Positions 10,345 through 20,689 of a DNA stretch of 64,000 bases are shown here, in pieces. Each line of letters opens with the position of its first letter. Position 1 is the first letter of the stretch. A program made the position numbers and the translations under genes. Under the pieces are notes generated by a model. It was not told the DNA's origin. It worked only from the letters and a program-made list of their open reading frames with translations, and did no database searches. This DNA comes from Paulownia fortunei (taxonomy: Eukaryota > Streptophyta > Magnoliopsida > Lamiales > Paulowniaceae), in NCBI GenBank assembly GCA_019321725.1, contig CM033121.1:16306001-16370000 (forward strand), written 5' to 3'.

Positions 10345-10685
10345 TGATGTGGGTTAGCTTTGGATGCTAAAGTGTGACAACTACACTCCAGCACTTATCT
10401 CCTACTTGCTGCTCCTTAAGTTAGGTTCCTCTGCATACAACACGAAGACAATTAGAAGGGCCCTGGGGTTGTCCTAAGAAAACCCCTTCGATGCTTAAGA
10501 CAGTAAGAATTTTTGAAAGAATAATTATCAAATAAAGTACATACCTTATAAATGAGTAGGAGGGGGTATTCATACGACATAGGCCTCATGAGCCGTTAAT
10601 GTAATTCGTGTTTCTTAGGCTTATAATTTTTTTTGGAGTTAAAGTAAATATGTGGTGGGCTAAAATAAAATAAGCACACCCATCA
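10345..10685 (-). repeat. 3' LTR of Tat element (341 bp)
   Basis: Aligns with 17228-17528 by eye: both start TGATGTGGGTTA, share GCTCCTTAAGTT(A/G)GGTTCCT, AAATGAGTAGxAGGGGG, GGCCTCATGAGC and TAAAATAAAATAA, and end in CATCA. This copy has extra segments of about 20 bp and 30 bp. The two differ at many positions, so the insertion is old. Confidence 0.85.
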
Positions 10686-10913
10686 TATATAGTAGTGTCT
10701 GGCTAGGAGTTAAGAACTTTATTTAGGAGGCAGAGTGTTGACAACAAAGGTGTGACATGTCTGCTATGCCAGGGAACTGTAATCGCGAAGCTTTTATGCC
10801 TTAGTAGGGAGGAATAGTCACATTCCTATAAGGATAAAAAGTCGAATCCATATTCTTGGAGTTGTAATTCTAAACATTTACCCTTATTTCCTTCATTTCC
10901 TCTTGGAGTAGTC

Positions 10914-11309
10914 ATGTTGAGAAGAGTAAGTTCAAGATCTTACCATAGGGGGAGGAGCATTGTTGAGCGAGTGGAGGATAATTATGCTGATAGGGGGAAT
11001 ATGGCAGTGATAGAGCATCTCCTGGTCACGGAAAGGGTGCTTCGGCCTGTCGTAGCCATGGTATGGCCTTCTCGTTTGGCTATTCTCTCATTATTGAGGC
11101 ATGAGGGCCTCGACAACCATTTTCTTTGGTCGAGACTTTACTACCTTAGTTGTTTTTTTTCTTTTAGTCGAAGTTTTATTGCCTCGAATGGCTTCTTCCG
11201 ACCAATGCTTGTATGCCTCGGCCTCTATCTACTCCAATTGAGGCTTTTGTGCCTTGGTAGGGCTGTCCTCTATGTGCTAGGAGTGGCTCCTCATATGGTA
11301 GGGGGTTAA
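10914..11309 (+). CDS. Putative antisense ORF between Tat pol and 3' LTR (131 codons)
   Basis: Open for 131 codons on the plus strand, that is antisense to the Tat element, in the segment between pol and the 3' LTR. The product begins MLRRVSSRSYHRGRS, is basic at the start, and has a hydrophobic C-terminal half rich in Leu, Phe and Tyr. No family is recognised. Retand-type Tat elements have been described with extra antisense ORFs at this place, which is the only reason to list it. The strand, the low coding signal and the repeated CCTCGG-like words in the DNA make a chance ORF quite possible. Confidence 0.3.
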   Translation: MLRRVSSRSYHRGRSIVERVEDNYADRGNMAVIEHLLVTERVLRPVVAMVWPSRLAILSLLRHEGLDNHFLWSRLYYLSCFFSFSRSFIASNGFFRPMLVCLGLYLLQLRLLCLGRAVLYVLGVAPHMVGG

Positions 11310-11660
11310 CTGGTTGTGCTGTTCTTAATTCAATTTATCCCACACTCTTCTATTTTTATCCACCTTTAATAGAAAAATTAGGCAAAAAATCATTCTTTGC
11401 TAAATATCTTGAGAGTGTTTCCCTTAGGCTGAGGGAGGCTCCTCTAGGCCTGCCTGCATGACTATGTGAGCTATTAGGGTGTGAGGACAATGAGTCTCAG
11501 AGTGATAATTTTCGCTAATATGGCTATTGCACCATGATTCTTCAATTATTGAACAAGGTTCTCAGTCTTTTTCATGCTAAGTCGTTTTTTCATGGATATA
11601 TGTTATAGGTTTTATATGAACGTATGATTTGATGAGAGTTATGCTTTGAGAGGATGCGTA
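11310..11660. other. Tat 3' untranslated region, no gene seen
   Basis: Non-coding sequence between the antisense ORF and the tandem repeats, belonging to the Tat 3' region by position. No motif recognised. Confidence 0.4.
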
Positions 11661-11686
11661 GTGCCTTTGCTTATTGGGCTTGTTCG

Positions 11687-11822
11687 TATGCCCAATATGG
11701 TATTGACATCACTTATGAGACTTTATCGTATGCCCAGGATGGTATTGAGCCACCACTTACGAGACTTTGTTGTATGCTTAGGAAAGTTTTGAGCCATTAC
11801 TTACAGGACTTTTTATATGCCC
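11687..11822 (-). repeat. Tat 3' tandem repeat, ~43-bp unit, left part
   Basis: About three units of TATGCCCAGGATGGTATTGA-GCCACCACTTACGAGACTTT type. They are the reverse complement of the units at 14631-14731. The array is cut at about 11822, where copia LTR sequence begins. It marks one breakpoint of the inversion. Confidence 0.8.
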
Positions 11823-11824
11823 TC

Positions 11825-13405
11825 ATCAAGAATCATTGGAACTTGAAATGGGATAACAATTATTGAATTATTTGGGATTTCGACTTATAATCCATGCCCT
11901 AGATTCAATAGATAGATTAGCTATCGAAAGGACCGTACGTAAATGGTACTCATAACTAAAATATGTTTACTCGCTATTTCACCTAAAACTAGTTCGCCAT
12001 GATTACTTGTTAGGTGTTTTCATGGATAGTGAGATTCTTGTAATTAAGAAGTTAATTCCAAAGTGGATTAATTAATTGAAATAATTGTTATTCATATATT
12101 GCAAATGTTGCAAGCCCACTACTAACTTAGTAGTGAACCTAAGAGAGTCACACATCTTTATGGAAAGTAACATTTCTAATTTTGGGTTTTATTTAATGGT
12201 TGAGAATTAATTAGTTAATATTGATTAATTAATTAATTAATGGTTCTATTTAATTTAGTGGTTACATTAAATTATTTAATTAAGTAATTGAACCCAATTT
12301 GATTGAGAAGCCCAAATGGAGTAAATCAAATTAATCACTTGGATTGATTAATTTGGAATTAAATCAATTAGATTGATTTGTGAATTTTTAAGTCCAACAC
12401 CAAAAATTAATGTGGATCACTTAAGAAGCTCACTAAAATATGAAGAGAATAAATTAAATAAATATAATTTATTTAATTAGCATATTTATAAATAAATAAA
12501 TAATAGTGACTGATTTTTATAGGATAAAAATCGGCCACTAGGATTTATTTAATATATAAATATGTTTATGGTATATATATTTGATATATATCTATCTTGA
12601 TAATTATTTGAAGAGTTCAAATTAATATCAAGAATGTATGTAGACAATTTTATGATTAATGTAGTTTCAAATAAGTTCACATACATAAGAAAGAAAAATA
12701 GAAGAGTTGTTGGAAGATTTGAAATCTTTCCAAGATAAATTTTTAAAATAGTTCAAAATTGACAAACTTTTTAAGAGTTGGAGTAGGAGCAAAATTTCAG
12801 CCCCTATAAGGATGGCCGAAAATTAGCTATAATAATAAGCAAAAATTATTTTGTTAAGTCTTCTATTTTTCTCTCCAAGAAAAGAAAAGAAAAGAAAAGA
12901 AAAGAAATCAAAAAGAAAAAATGTTTTCTTGAAATCTTGATTTTCTTGTTCTTTAGAAGAAAACTAGTTTCTTGATATTCTCTTTATATTCAAGTTTCAA
13001 GAACTTAAAGAATTAATCTTTATTGTTCTTGAAAGTTTGTTCTCGATCCATCAATTGGATCAAAAGACAAAAATTTACTCCAGATTTAGATTTGTAAACA
13101 ATTAAAAGGATACTAGCGAATCCTTTTAATTGGTCTTGCTATTTCATATTGTGGACCTGATAGAGGGGAGACACTTGAATTCCTATGAGTTCTGAAAGTC
13201 CAGGATAAACAATTAATTATTTCATTCCCTACAACAACCAGAGTGCAAGAAATGTATAATATAAATTTAATATTTGTTTATATTTTCACTTGAATAAGCA
13301 TGATCATTAGAACTGCTTTTGAATCGAGGGGATATAAATATTTATGCTTGATAAATATTTTAATTTTCCACTGTATATATCTTTGCGATTATTGTGAACC
13401 CAACA
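11825..13405 (+). repeat. Family C copia solo LTR, distal part (inverted segment)
   Basis: Matches the family C LTR from about 49873 to 51445, beginning AATCATTGGAACTTGAAATGGG and ending TTGTGAACCCAACA. The core promoter region is damaged (CCCCTATAAGGATGG against CCCCTATAAATAGGGATGG at 50853). It is the other half of the LTR at 14732-15120. The base after the LTR starts TGATG, the reverse complement of CATCA at 15121-15125. Confidence 0.9.
12877..12910. repeat. (AAAAG)n microsatellite within family C LTR
   Basis: Five to six AAAAG units. The same site in the other LTR copies (50928-50958, 58600-58630) has a shorter, interrupted version. Confidence 0.85.
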
Positions 13406-13410
13406 TGATG
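13406..13410. repeat. Inverted half of the solo-LTR target-site duplication (TGATG)
   Basis: TGATG abuts the LTR end CCCAACA. Its reverse complement CATCA abuts the LTR start at 15121-15125. In the original order both would read CATCA. Confidence 0.85.
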
Positions 13411-14330
13411 ATCCTAGCAACTTGGTCCCTGCCTGAAGCCTCTACGTTGATGGTTCTGCTACTTTTTCGAGAAGCAGAGCAGAAATTAAACTAGAAAGTC
13501 CACAAGAGGAGCAACTTGAATATGTAACCAAGTTCGAGTTCCCAACTTCTAACAATGAAGCAAAGTAAGAAGCATAACTAGTAGGAAGAAAACTAGCCTT
13601 TATGATTGGAGCACATAGACTCATTGCTCACAACGACTCTCAACTGGTGGTGAGCTAAATTAGGGATCTAAAGAAGCAAGAGACTAGAAAATGGCAAAAT
13701 AATTATCCTTAGTGAAGGACCTATAGTTCAAGTTTGAGGAGATTGTGAGAAAACAAATTCTACGAAGTGGGAACATGAGGTCCCTGACAGTTGTTACCAG
13801 TAGGAAGATCACTTTCTTGATGTCCAACTAGTCAGAAAACCTAAGAACAAAGGTCCTTAACACGGAGAGGAGCATCCATCCCGGAAAGATGAGATCATTT
13901 GATACCTCAGCACAGGGGGCATTGCTGAAGATGCCTTAAGAGGCACAAAAATTGAAGGCTTGGGCAACACGCTTTGTTCTGATCAATGGGGAGTTATATA
14001 AGCGAGGTTTTACTCAACCATATCTTAAATGTTTATCTTGACTTAACTGGTGAAGTAAGAAATAAGGCCTCCACACGAACAAAGATGTATAAAAGTAGGA
14101 TGGCTAAGGCCTATAACTCCAAGGTGGGCCCTCAAAGCTTCCAAGTAGGGGACCTAGTAATGAGAAAGGCAGGAGTCTCAAGGCTTTTAGAGAATTAGAT
14201 GCAAAATTAGAAGGATCCTATAAGATTACGAAGATCGTGAGACCCAAAGCTTATAGGTTGAAGCACCTTGATGGGTGTGATATTCCTCACAAGGAATATA
14301 AACAACCTCAAGAAGTTTTATCCTTAGAGA
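13411..14330 (+). pseudogene. Tat second RNase H and core-deleted integrase (inverted segment)
   Basis: The first part (to about 13770) is the extra RNase H of Tat elements: LEYVTKFEFPTSNNEA, then RLIAHNDSQLVV with the Asp. A linker leads to VLINGELYKRGFTQPYLKCL (about 13975-14036), the usual start of the integrase zinc region. This runs directly into LDLTGEVRNKASTRTKMYKS and KVGPQSFQVGDLVMRKAG, which is the C-terminal module after the catalytic core. The whole DDE core is absent, so the integrase cannot be active. Stops occur in the first part. The sense of this segment is opposite to the RT of the same element. Confidence 0.88.
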
Positions 14331-14630
14331 ATGCAACAAGAAAAAATGATAGAAAACCAGAGAGCTAAGTCCTTTGTTGATGTACTCCTCCCTTGCCATA
14401 AGGTATTATGCATTATTTATCTCATTACATGTGATTGTGTCTTTGGGACTATCTCTTTGTCCGAAGATTTAATTTATGGCATTCACAAAATTGTTTGGGT
14501 AGGTTTATGGCTGCTCATGTTTACATCCCATGATTATTATTGCTACTTGCACATGTCAAAAATCTTGATCAAATTTGTAACGCGCTAAAAATTATGAAAT
14601 TAACAAATAAGCAGGCAAATAGCAATGGCA
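14331..14630 (+). other. Tat sequence after integrase, no gene recognised
   Basis: Downstream of the integrase end. The 85-codon open stretch at 14331-14588 has no recognisable domain and is probably chance. Leads into the tandem repeats. Confidence 0.45.
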
Positions 14631-14731
14631 AAGTCCTATAAGCGGTGGCTCAAAACCATCCTCGGTATACAACAAAGTCTTGTAAGCAGTAGCTCAAAAC
14701 CATCCTAGGCATAAGTCAAAGTCTTATAAGC
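14631..14731 (+). repeat. Tat 3' tandem repeat, ~43-bp unit, right part
   Basis: Two full units and one partial: AGTC(C/T)T(A/G)TAAGC-(A/G)GT(G/A)GCTCAAAACCATCCT. They match the reverse complement of 11687-11822. The third unit is cut after AAGCGGT, where copia LTR sequence starts. It marks the second breakpoint. Confidence 0.8.
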
Positions 14732-15120
14732 GGTCTCTTATTTAAAAAGACAAGTGTCAAATTCTATGTTGGCTACTAATAATGTTAATGGAATGCGATA
14801 TCCTCATCTCACGAGCATGCATCATATGTGCGAGTCTTACTGAGCTATTTGATGTCTTATCTCAAAAAGCTCTCGACTCGAAACTTATTTAAGACCAAAG
14901 CTTTAAAGGCGTATTTCATGATCGTCATCATATGCGTGACCATGCCCCGTAGCTAAATTTAGTTTAAGAACTTTATCTAATGTGCAGCAATAAAAGATGC
15001 ATGACATAAGATAAAGAAAATGCCTTTTTATTAATATGATTCCAATAAGATTGTCTTTACAAAAGAAAAAGAGTACAATACACCTAATCCAATTGGGGCG
15101 TTACACATCATACTCTAACA
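14732..15120 (-). repeat. Family C copia solo LTR, proximal part
   Basis: On the minus strand it starts TGTTAGAGTATGATG and follows the first about 390 bp of the family C LTR (as 49160-49795). A shorter stretch replaces 49510-49750, so it carries a deletion of about 240 bp, and it ends in AAATAAGAG. The rest of the LTR is at 11825-13405 in opposite orientation. Confidence 0.9.
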
Positions 15121-15125
15121 CATCA
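15121..15125. repeat. Target-site duplication CATCA of the split solo LTR
   Basis: CATCA directly follows the LTR terminus CTCTAACA. See 13406-13410 for the inverted partner. Confidence 0.85.
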
Positions 15126-16135
15126 GTCTTCATACTGATGCCAACTTCTTGATTTGTATAAAACAGGATTGAGCACCCTATATAGTACGACTGATATAGT
15201 GAATAGGGACTAGTTCATGCACTAAGGCTGCGCTAGTGGCTTATTCTAATATCTCCAAGTATAGTAATAGTCTCTCCCTCCTTTGGCTTAATCAGTAGTG
15301 TTGGTGAAGTCAAGTATTTCTTCAGCTCCTCAAATACTTGCTGGTAGTCTAGCATCTACTTGAACTACCCTCTAGTTTCAACTAACTTGAAGTATGGTAA
15401 GCCTTTATCTGCTGAGATAGTGATGAAGCAATTCAATGCTGCTAGGCATCCAGCTAACCTCTGCACTTCTTTGGTAGTTGCCGATGGAGGCCTGATCAAT
15501 ATAGTGTTTATCTTCTTTGAGTTGGCCTTAATGCCTTGATAAGATATTATGTAACCTAGGAATTTCCCTCCGTGTACTCCAAATGTGCATTTAGCGGGGT
15601 TTTTTCTTCATTCCACAAGTCTTGAGGATCTCAAAGCACTTCTTCAAGTCTGATATATGGTGGCATTGTTTGACACTTTTCACCAGCATGTCATCTATAT
15701 ATACCTTCATACTTTTGCCAATTTGATGTTTAAATAATTCATTAACCAGCCTTTGGTATGTAGCTCCAACATTCTTTAACCCAAAAGACATGACCTTATA
15801 GCAGAAAATTCCTTGTTCCATTATAAAACTCATATTTTCTTGGTCTTCAAGGGCTAATTTTATCTGGTTGTATCCCTAGAAAGCATCCAAAAAGCTCAGT
15901 AGCTCACACTTAGAGGTGGTGTCTACTAGCAAGTTGATCCTCGGTAAAGGGAATAGATCATTTGGGCATGCTGTGTTTAAATCAGTGATATTAATGCTAA
16001 ATCTCCATTTTCCTCCAAACTTGGGCACCAACTTATGATGCAAGTCGAATGTAGCAGGGTATAAGCACTTGTCCGCCTCATTATTAATAATTTTATTTCT
16101 CTCAGGTTCGAATATTTTCATTCTTTATTTGACCG
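15126..16135 (-). pseudogene. Tat-type reverse transcriptase and RNase H
   Basis: On the minus strand, RT blocks are GKWRFSINITDLNTACPNDL, FPLPRINLLVDTTSKCELLS and FLDAF. After a stop come FIMEQGIFCYKVMSFGLKN, GATYQRLVNELFK and MKVYIDDMLVKS (catalytic YIDD box). RNase H follows (about 15570-15150) with KKINTILIRPPSATTKEVQR, LAGCLAALNCFITISADKG and a decayed YxSRTIxGAQS end. These forms are those of the Tat (Retand/Ogre) clade and not of the chromoviruses in this window. Several stops interrupt it. Confidence 0.9.
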
Positions 16136-16435
16136 ACCTTATATTGGGGTCAATGTTAAGGTGATGAACAACTAGCTCATGAGGTATGCCTTGTAAATTA
16201 CCTATTTCCCAAGCAAACACTTGTGCATTATTCTGGAGGAATTATATTAACTAGTTTCATAACATGTAAGTTACATTATCTCTTACATATTAACTAGTTA
16301 CCTATTTCCTTGATGAGATCTAATATGAACTAGTTTTATAACATCTCCTGGGATCAACGCAACCTCCTTCAACTCTTCCATTGCTTCTAGCCTAGTCTCA
16401 TTTTATTTTCCTTTTCCTGCTTTCTTACCCTTTTC

Positions 16436-17060
16436 CTAATGTATTCTCTTCAACATCAAGCATAGCAGCTGGGATTCTATGGCATTGAGGTTTGATGAGG
16501 AATACGGGTTGGTCATCTCTATGCTATCCTTCTGAATGGTGAAGTAGCATTCTATGGCTATCCTCCTATCTCTTAGTGCCTTACCTACTCCGGTTGGAGT
16601 GGGAAACTTCAACTTCAAATAGTATGTGGAAGCTATATCTCCAATATTGAGATTAGATCTGCGCAAGATTACATTATATCACGTTGGGCTTGGACCACCA
16701 AGAGTCTCACTATCCTAGTCATGCGGTAGGGTTATGATCCCAAGAAGAGAGGGAGAGTGACCTCCCCAGTGCTTTAACCTTTGCATGCTCGAGTCCCTTG
16801 AGAGGGCTATTCGTTGTAGTCACACAAGAGTCATCCATTCCTAGTAGGAGGAATGTATGGTAAGAGATAATGTTTGTAGAGCTGATTACATTGATAAGGA
16901 CCTTCTTGACCCAAATGTTTGCTATAGCCTCTGAAATGACTAAGGCCTCGTCACGTGTCTTTCCTAATGAATTCGAATTGCGATCATCAAACGTGATCTC
17001 CTCTTATTGCCATAGGAGGCAGTACATTCTGCTAAGTGGGGGAGATACTGGAAATTGACT
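16436..17060 (-). pseudogene. Tat-type protease remnant
   Basis: On the minus strand the C-terminal piece reads RSNLNIGDIASTYYLKLKFP and TPTGVG, which follows the protease in Tat polyproteins (GRPxLNxxxAVxSTYHLxxKFPT). Upstream, RDEALVISEAIANIWVKKVL is followed by INVISSTNI, aligned with VDSGSSADI. The catalytic Asp-Ser-Gly is therefore Asn-Val-Ile, and the enzyme is dead. Two stops are seen. No gag is found between here and the priming site. Confidence 0.75.
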
Positions 17061-17210
17061 CCCTACAATACATGTAAGAGTGCCTTTCAGGACTTGGATA
17101 AGCCTCCACATACCAGTCCTAAAAAAATAACACTTATGACTGTGAGATCAATGAGGAACTACATCCTTGTTTCCATAACCTGCTTTTTCAATGTTGTGGT
17201 AGGTGTTTAC

Positions 17211-17224
17211 CATAGATAGCGCCA
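17211..17224 (-). promoter_or_regulatory. Primer-binding site of Tat element
   Basis: Minus-strand TGGCGCTATCTATG lies three bases from the 5' LTR. It resembles the TGGCGCCGTCTGTGGG-type site of Tat/Athila elements with C-to-T changes. tRNA identity not settled here. Confidence 0.6.
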
Positions 17225-17227
17225 AAA

Positions 17228-17528
17228 TGATGTGGGTTATCTCTGGATGCTGAGGTGTGAGAACTTTGCAGCTCCTTAAGTTGGGTTCCTTGCTTGTAGG
17301 ACGAATAGACAAACAAGAAGGCCCTGGGATTATCCTAAGGAAACCCTTCTAATGCTTATCAATAAAGTGCATACCTTGTAAATGAGTAGAAGGGGGATAT
17401 CTATGCCTATTTAATTGGGACATGGGCCTCATGAGCTTTTAATGTAATTTAGGCCTATTAGGCCTGCGAATTTATCTAGATTGAAATTAAATATGTGTTG
17501 GGATAAAATAAAATAAACATACACATCA
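17228..17528 (-). repeat. 5' LTR of Tat element (301 bp)
   Basis: Second LTR copy, TGATGTGGGTTATC to ACACATCA, aligned with 10345-10685; followed by AAGAC. Confidence 0.85.
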
Positions 17529-18757
17529 AAGACTATATGAGTTAACAAATGAATCATCAAAATATCTCATATTTTCATACATTTATTTACTACCATTTAA
17601 ATTGATTAAGATGCAGCTAAACTAATTTTAATTATATCTTTATGAGTGTGTTCCACTATTTCGAATTTCACCAACTTAACTCAAATTTTCAGTTGTAGGG
17701 TAGGTTAATTTTGAAATACATTAGAAAATCCAATCATTTAGAGACTAGCCTTGATATTGACTTAAATAGACACCCTAAGGCGTCAAGAGGTGCCATTTTA
17801 ATCTCACTGTGCTGTGTCAATTGTGGAGACCATGAATTATATTATCATATACCTCTCTCCCTCTCGTTATTATACAATTAGTGTTCTCTAAACATCTAAT
17901 ATTTCTAATTTAAATATCTCTATATGTTAATTTGATCTAGCTAAGTCCAATCCTGTTGGTCCAATTTAATTATCAATTTTTTCTATAATATCTAAGTTTG
18001 TTATTTGGATTAACCTAAGTTGATAATTAGTAATTCTTAATAATTAAATCCTAAATTAAAATAGTGATTATATCGAATTTAAGTGTTAAACTAAAATCAC
18101 ATTCTTCAATCGATTATTCCAAATAATTTTATCCTATCTTATAAGAAATCTCATATTAAACTATTTAATAAGATTACAAGTATGCATGACATTCCTAATG
18201 ACTATGAGTAGGTACTATGAATGTCATAATATTATGCATGGTAATTTGTATCTCATACAAGCATCAAATAAATAAACAAAAATTTAAATAAATGATGTTT
18301 TTTGGCCAGGTTCCCTAAAATAATTAAATTACAACCTAAAAAATAATTGAAAAATAAAAAACAAAAAAACCAACTAGCGCCGTGATATTGAAGTGTCTGC
18401 CGCTTGGCGCTGCGATGCCACTCTCTATTTTTCAGGTGCACAAGTTTTTTGACTTCTTCTTCTCCACCATCTTTATATGATCTTTATCATACTGGAGCAT
18501 GGGGATTGGGCAAAAATTACAAATATCCTATACCCATAATTTAGGGTTTATAATTTTTTTGATCTAATAAAAAATAATAACATCAACTATGCAATCCTAG
18601 GGGACCAAATAATAAATACCATCAATCATAACCATACATCCACCACATGATATAAACATTCATAATAGTAATAAATGCATTCAACAATGAAAATACCTAC
18701 TCATGCATACGTTAGCTTAAAATTACAATATTCATACAAATTGGCTTTGGAACCAGT
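17529..18757 (-). other. copia-like leader with GCGCC island; no gene
   Basis: AT-rich, non-coding. On the minus strand it looks like a copia leader upstream of gag, and it may be the leader of element E continued across the Tat insertion. It contains a GC-rich patch (18376-18422, AGCGCCGTG and CTTGGCGCTGCG) like the one in the leader at 4795-4835. It ends at a degenerate priming site. Confidence 0.45.
18741..18755 (-). promoter_or_regulatory. Degenerate primer-binding site
   Basis: Minus-strand TGGTTCCAAAGCCAA, two bases from a possible LTR terminus (TGTAGG at 18758). It differs from TGGTATCAGAGCCA at three positions in 14, consistent with an initiator Met-tRNA site. Confidence 0.5.
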
Positions 18758-19799
18758 TGTAGGAAAAAAAAATTAATTTTTTTCCTGATCAAATTGGGCA
18801 TAGTGAATAAACGTGATAGTAGGCACAACAAAATTTTTCACCGAATTCATGCAACTATATGAATACATAATTTTGATTAGTTCTAAATAATATAATTGTT
18901 ATTCAAATGGGTTTTAGAAAATATAACATGATTAACAAAAAATGATTATTTTCTTCTTTATGCTTTGTGAACCATAAACCCTCCACTCCAAGCTTCAATA
19001 TGATTAATTCAGATACCAAGGCCTTCCAATCCAAGCCTCCACACTAATTGGAACAAATGGGCATTCATGCTATAACTTTAAGGTTGTAAACTCAAATGTG
19101 AGTTGTGTTAAGTAATAAATTTATTGGGAGTCTGATGTCGATCCATGAGAAAGTTATTTGAAGTTTTTGGGTTTATATTTCTTAAAGATGGGTTGAATGT
19201 GGTTTAGATTATAAAGAAATATTTATGCTACAACTAAGAAATCAAACAAATAAAAGTATTGAGGATTAGGGATCCACTCTTGAATTTTGGATAGAGGAAC
19301 GATTATTTATTCTTTCTTCCTCTTTTAAATGCCACTATTAGAATCTATTTTAACGAAGGTTCAAATGAGAAGATGTTATCAAATAGCTCATGCATTAAGG
19401 TAATACCGATATCGTCTTACTGTATGCAAATTATCTTTTAATACCAATACTTGTTTATAGGATCAAGTATTTAAGCACACTTTTGTCTACAACAAATCAA
19501 GGTTTTATATTAGCAGTCGGTGGAGTAGAACCGTATAATAAGATAAATGAACCCAAGTATTTGTTGTGCCACTAGTGATACATAAATCAAGAATTACCAC
19601 AAAATAAAGAGGGTTTCAATCAAAAATTAAAACAATAATACAACAAACTTGAACATTATGCACGTTTATAACTGTTCCTCTTCCTCCATCAAGAGGTTCA
19701 TCCTTTCTCCTCAGCTAAATAAAATTTAGAAAGACATAATAAAAGTAGAAAAGAATAAAAGTAGAAGAGAAACTAGAGAATACATTTCTATTACTACTA
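18758..19799. other. Possible LTR and unassigned repetitive sequence
   Basis: Starts TGTAGG next to the priming site, so it may be the 5' LTR of a minus-strand copia. No second copy is in the window and no right end is seen. It does not match the LTR of element E at 5990-6871. No coding sequence recognised. Confidence 0.35.
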
Positions 19800-20650
19800 G
19801 AAAAGTTACATTACTACTAGTACTGACTTGTGCTATTACTGCAGAAAACTAGGGCATTTTTCACGAGAATATCCATATCCTCCTATATAAAAGTACACAG
19901 AAGAGGAGAGAAAGAAAGTTCTAAAAAAAAGAAAGAAGAAAGCTTAGTTGCTGAAGCCAACAAACAACCAGCATAATGGAATATGAATCCTCAAGGGATG
20001 ATGACAATGATAAGGAGAAGGAAGCTTTAATATGCCTAATGGCTAATGATACTATCGAATGTACCTCGATGACCAACAAGATAAGTCTTCTTCTCTCAGA
20101 TAATTTAATTCATGAAGATTTATATGAAATAATTCAAGAATGCATCCATGATCTCTATACCATTAAAAGAGAAGTAGACACTTCTCACTGTTGAGAAAGA
20201 CAAGCTCCAAAGTGAGAACAAGGCTCTCCTAGCCTAGTTGAGAAGTCAACAAGGTTACGTGGATGAGTGTAACAATCTCAAAGCGAAAAATACTCAGCTA
20301 AAGTAATATATTACATTCACAACATAGAGAGAAGTTGTACTAACTATAAAGACTATAAAAACTAATCCCTTATTCACTAAAGCATCTAAATCCATTGATA
20401 ACTTGATAAACATACAAAAAAAGTTTGGTGAAAAAATTAAAATAGGATTTGACCACTTGCATAATACTAACAAAAAGGATTTTCCTAAAGAGAAAAGAAA
20501 GATAATTTTTTTCCAAGGTCAAATCAAATAGACTTAGAGCCTAGATCATTAAGAGATGTCAAAAAAATGTGAAACTAGTCAATTCATCAAAAGGGGGCTA
20601 GGATACGTGGAAGAAAAGAAACATTTTCAAGTTAATTTCACTAACCTGGT
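19800..20650 (+). pseudogene. SIRE/Tork-like copia gag C-terminus and spacer (opposite strand to element D)
   Basis: The plus strand reads a zinc knuckle CYYCRKLGHFSREYP (about 19831-19875, fourth ligand Tyr). An acidic stretch with ALICLMAND follows (19976-20194 open frame, 72 codons). Then a coiled-coil-like region reads EKDKLQSENKALLA in broken frames, and FTKASKSIDNLINIQKKFG (about 20374-20430). This order (zinc finger, acidic LxALMA block, coiled coil, F-x-K-x-S-x-x-LD) is that of SIRE/Tork-type copia polyproteins upstream of the protease. It faces the gag at 20750-21302, which is on the minus strand. It may be an inverted piece of the same element. Confidence 0.6.
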
Positions 20651-20689
20651 TTTGAGGTTGCCTTTTGAGCATCGATGATTTATCCTCTA

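Larger units (their letters stand above)
10345..17528 (-). mobile_element. Ty3/gypsy Tat/Retand-type element with TSD, internally inverted
   Basis: Short LTRs (10345-10685 and 17228-17528) start TGATGTGGGT and end CATCA. They are flanked by GAGAC (10340-10344) and AAGAC (17529-17533), a target-site duplication with one mismatch. On the minus strand from the right come the priming site, protease remnant, RT and RNase H. Then a copia solo LTR is inserted, and the rest (second RNase H, integrase, 3' tandem repeats) is inverted and now reads on the plus strand. Gag is missing and the integrase core is deleted. Tandem repeats and an antisense reading frame near the 3' LTR resemble the published organisation of Retand elements. 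Confidence 0.9.

Noticed and set aside
5990..18757. Element E and the priming site at 18741-18755 as one element with two LTRs
   Set aside because: The LTR next to that priming site starts TGTAGG and shows no match to the LTR at 5990-6871, so the link is unproven.
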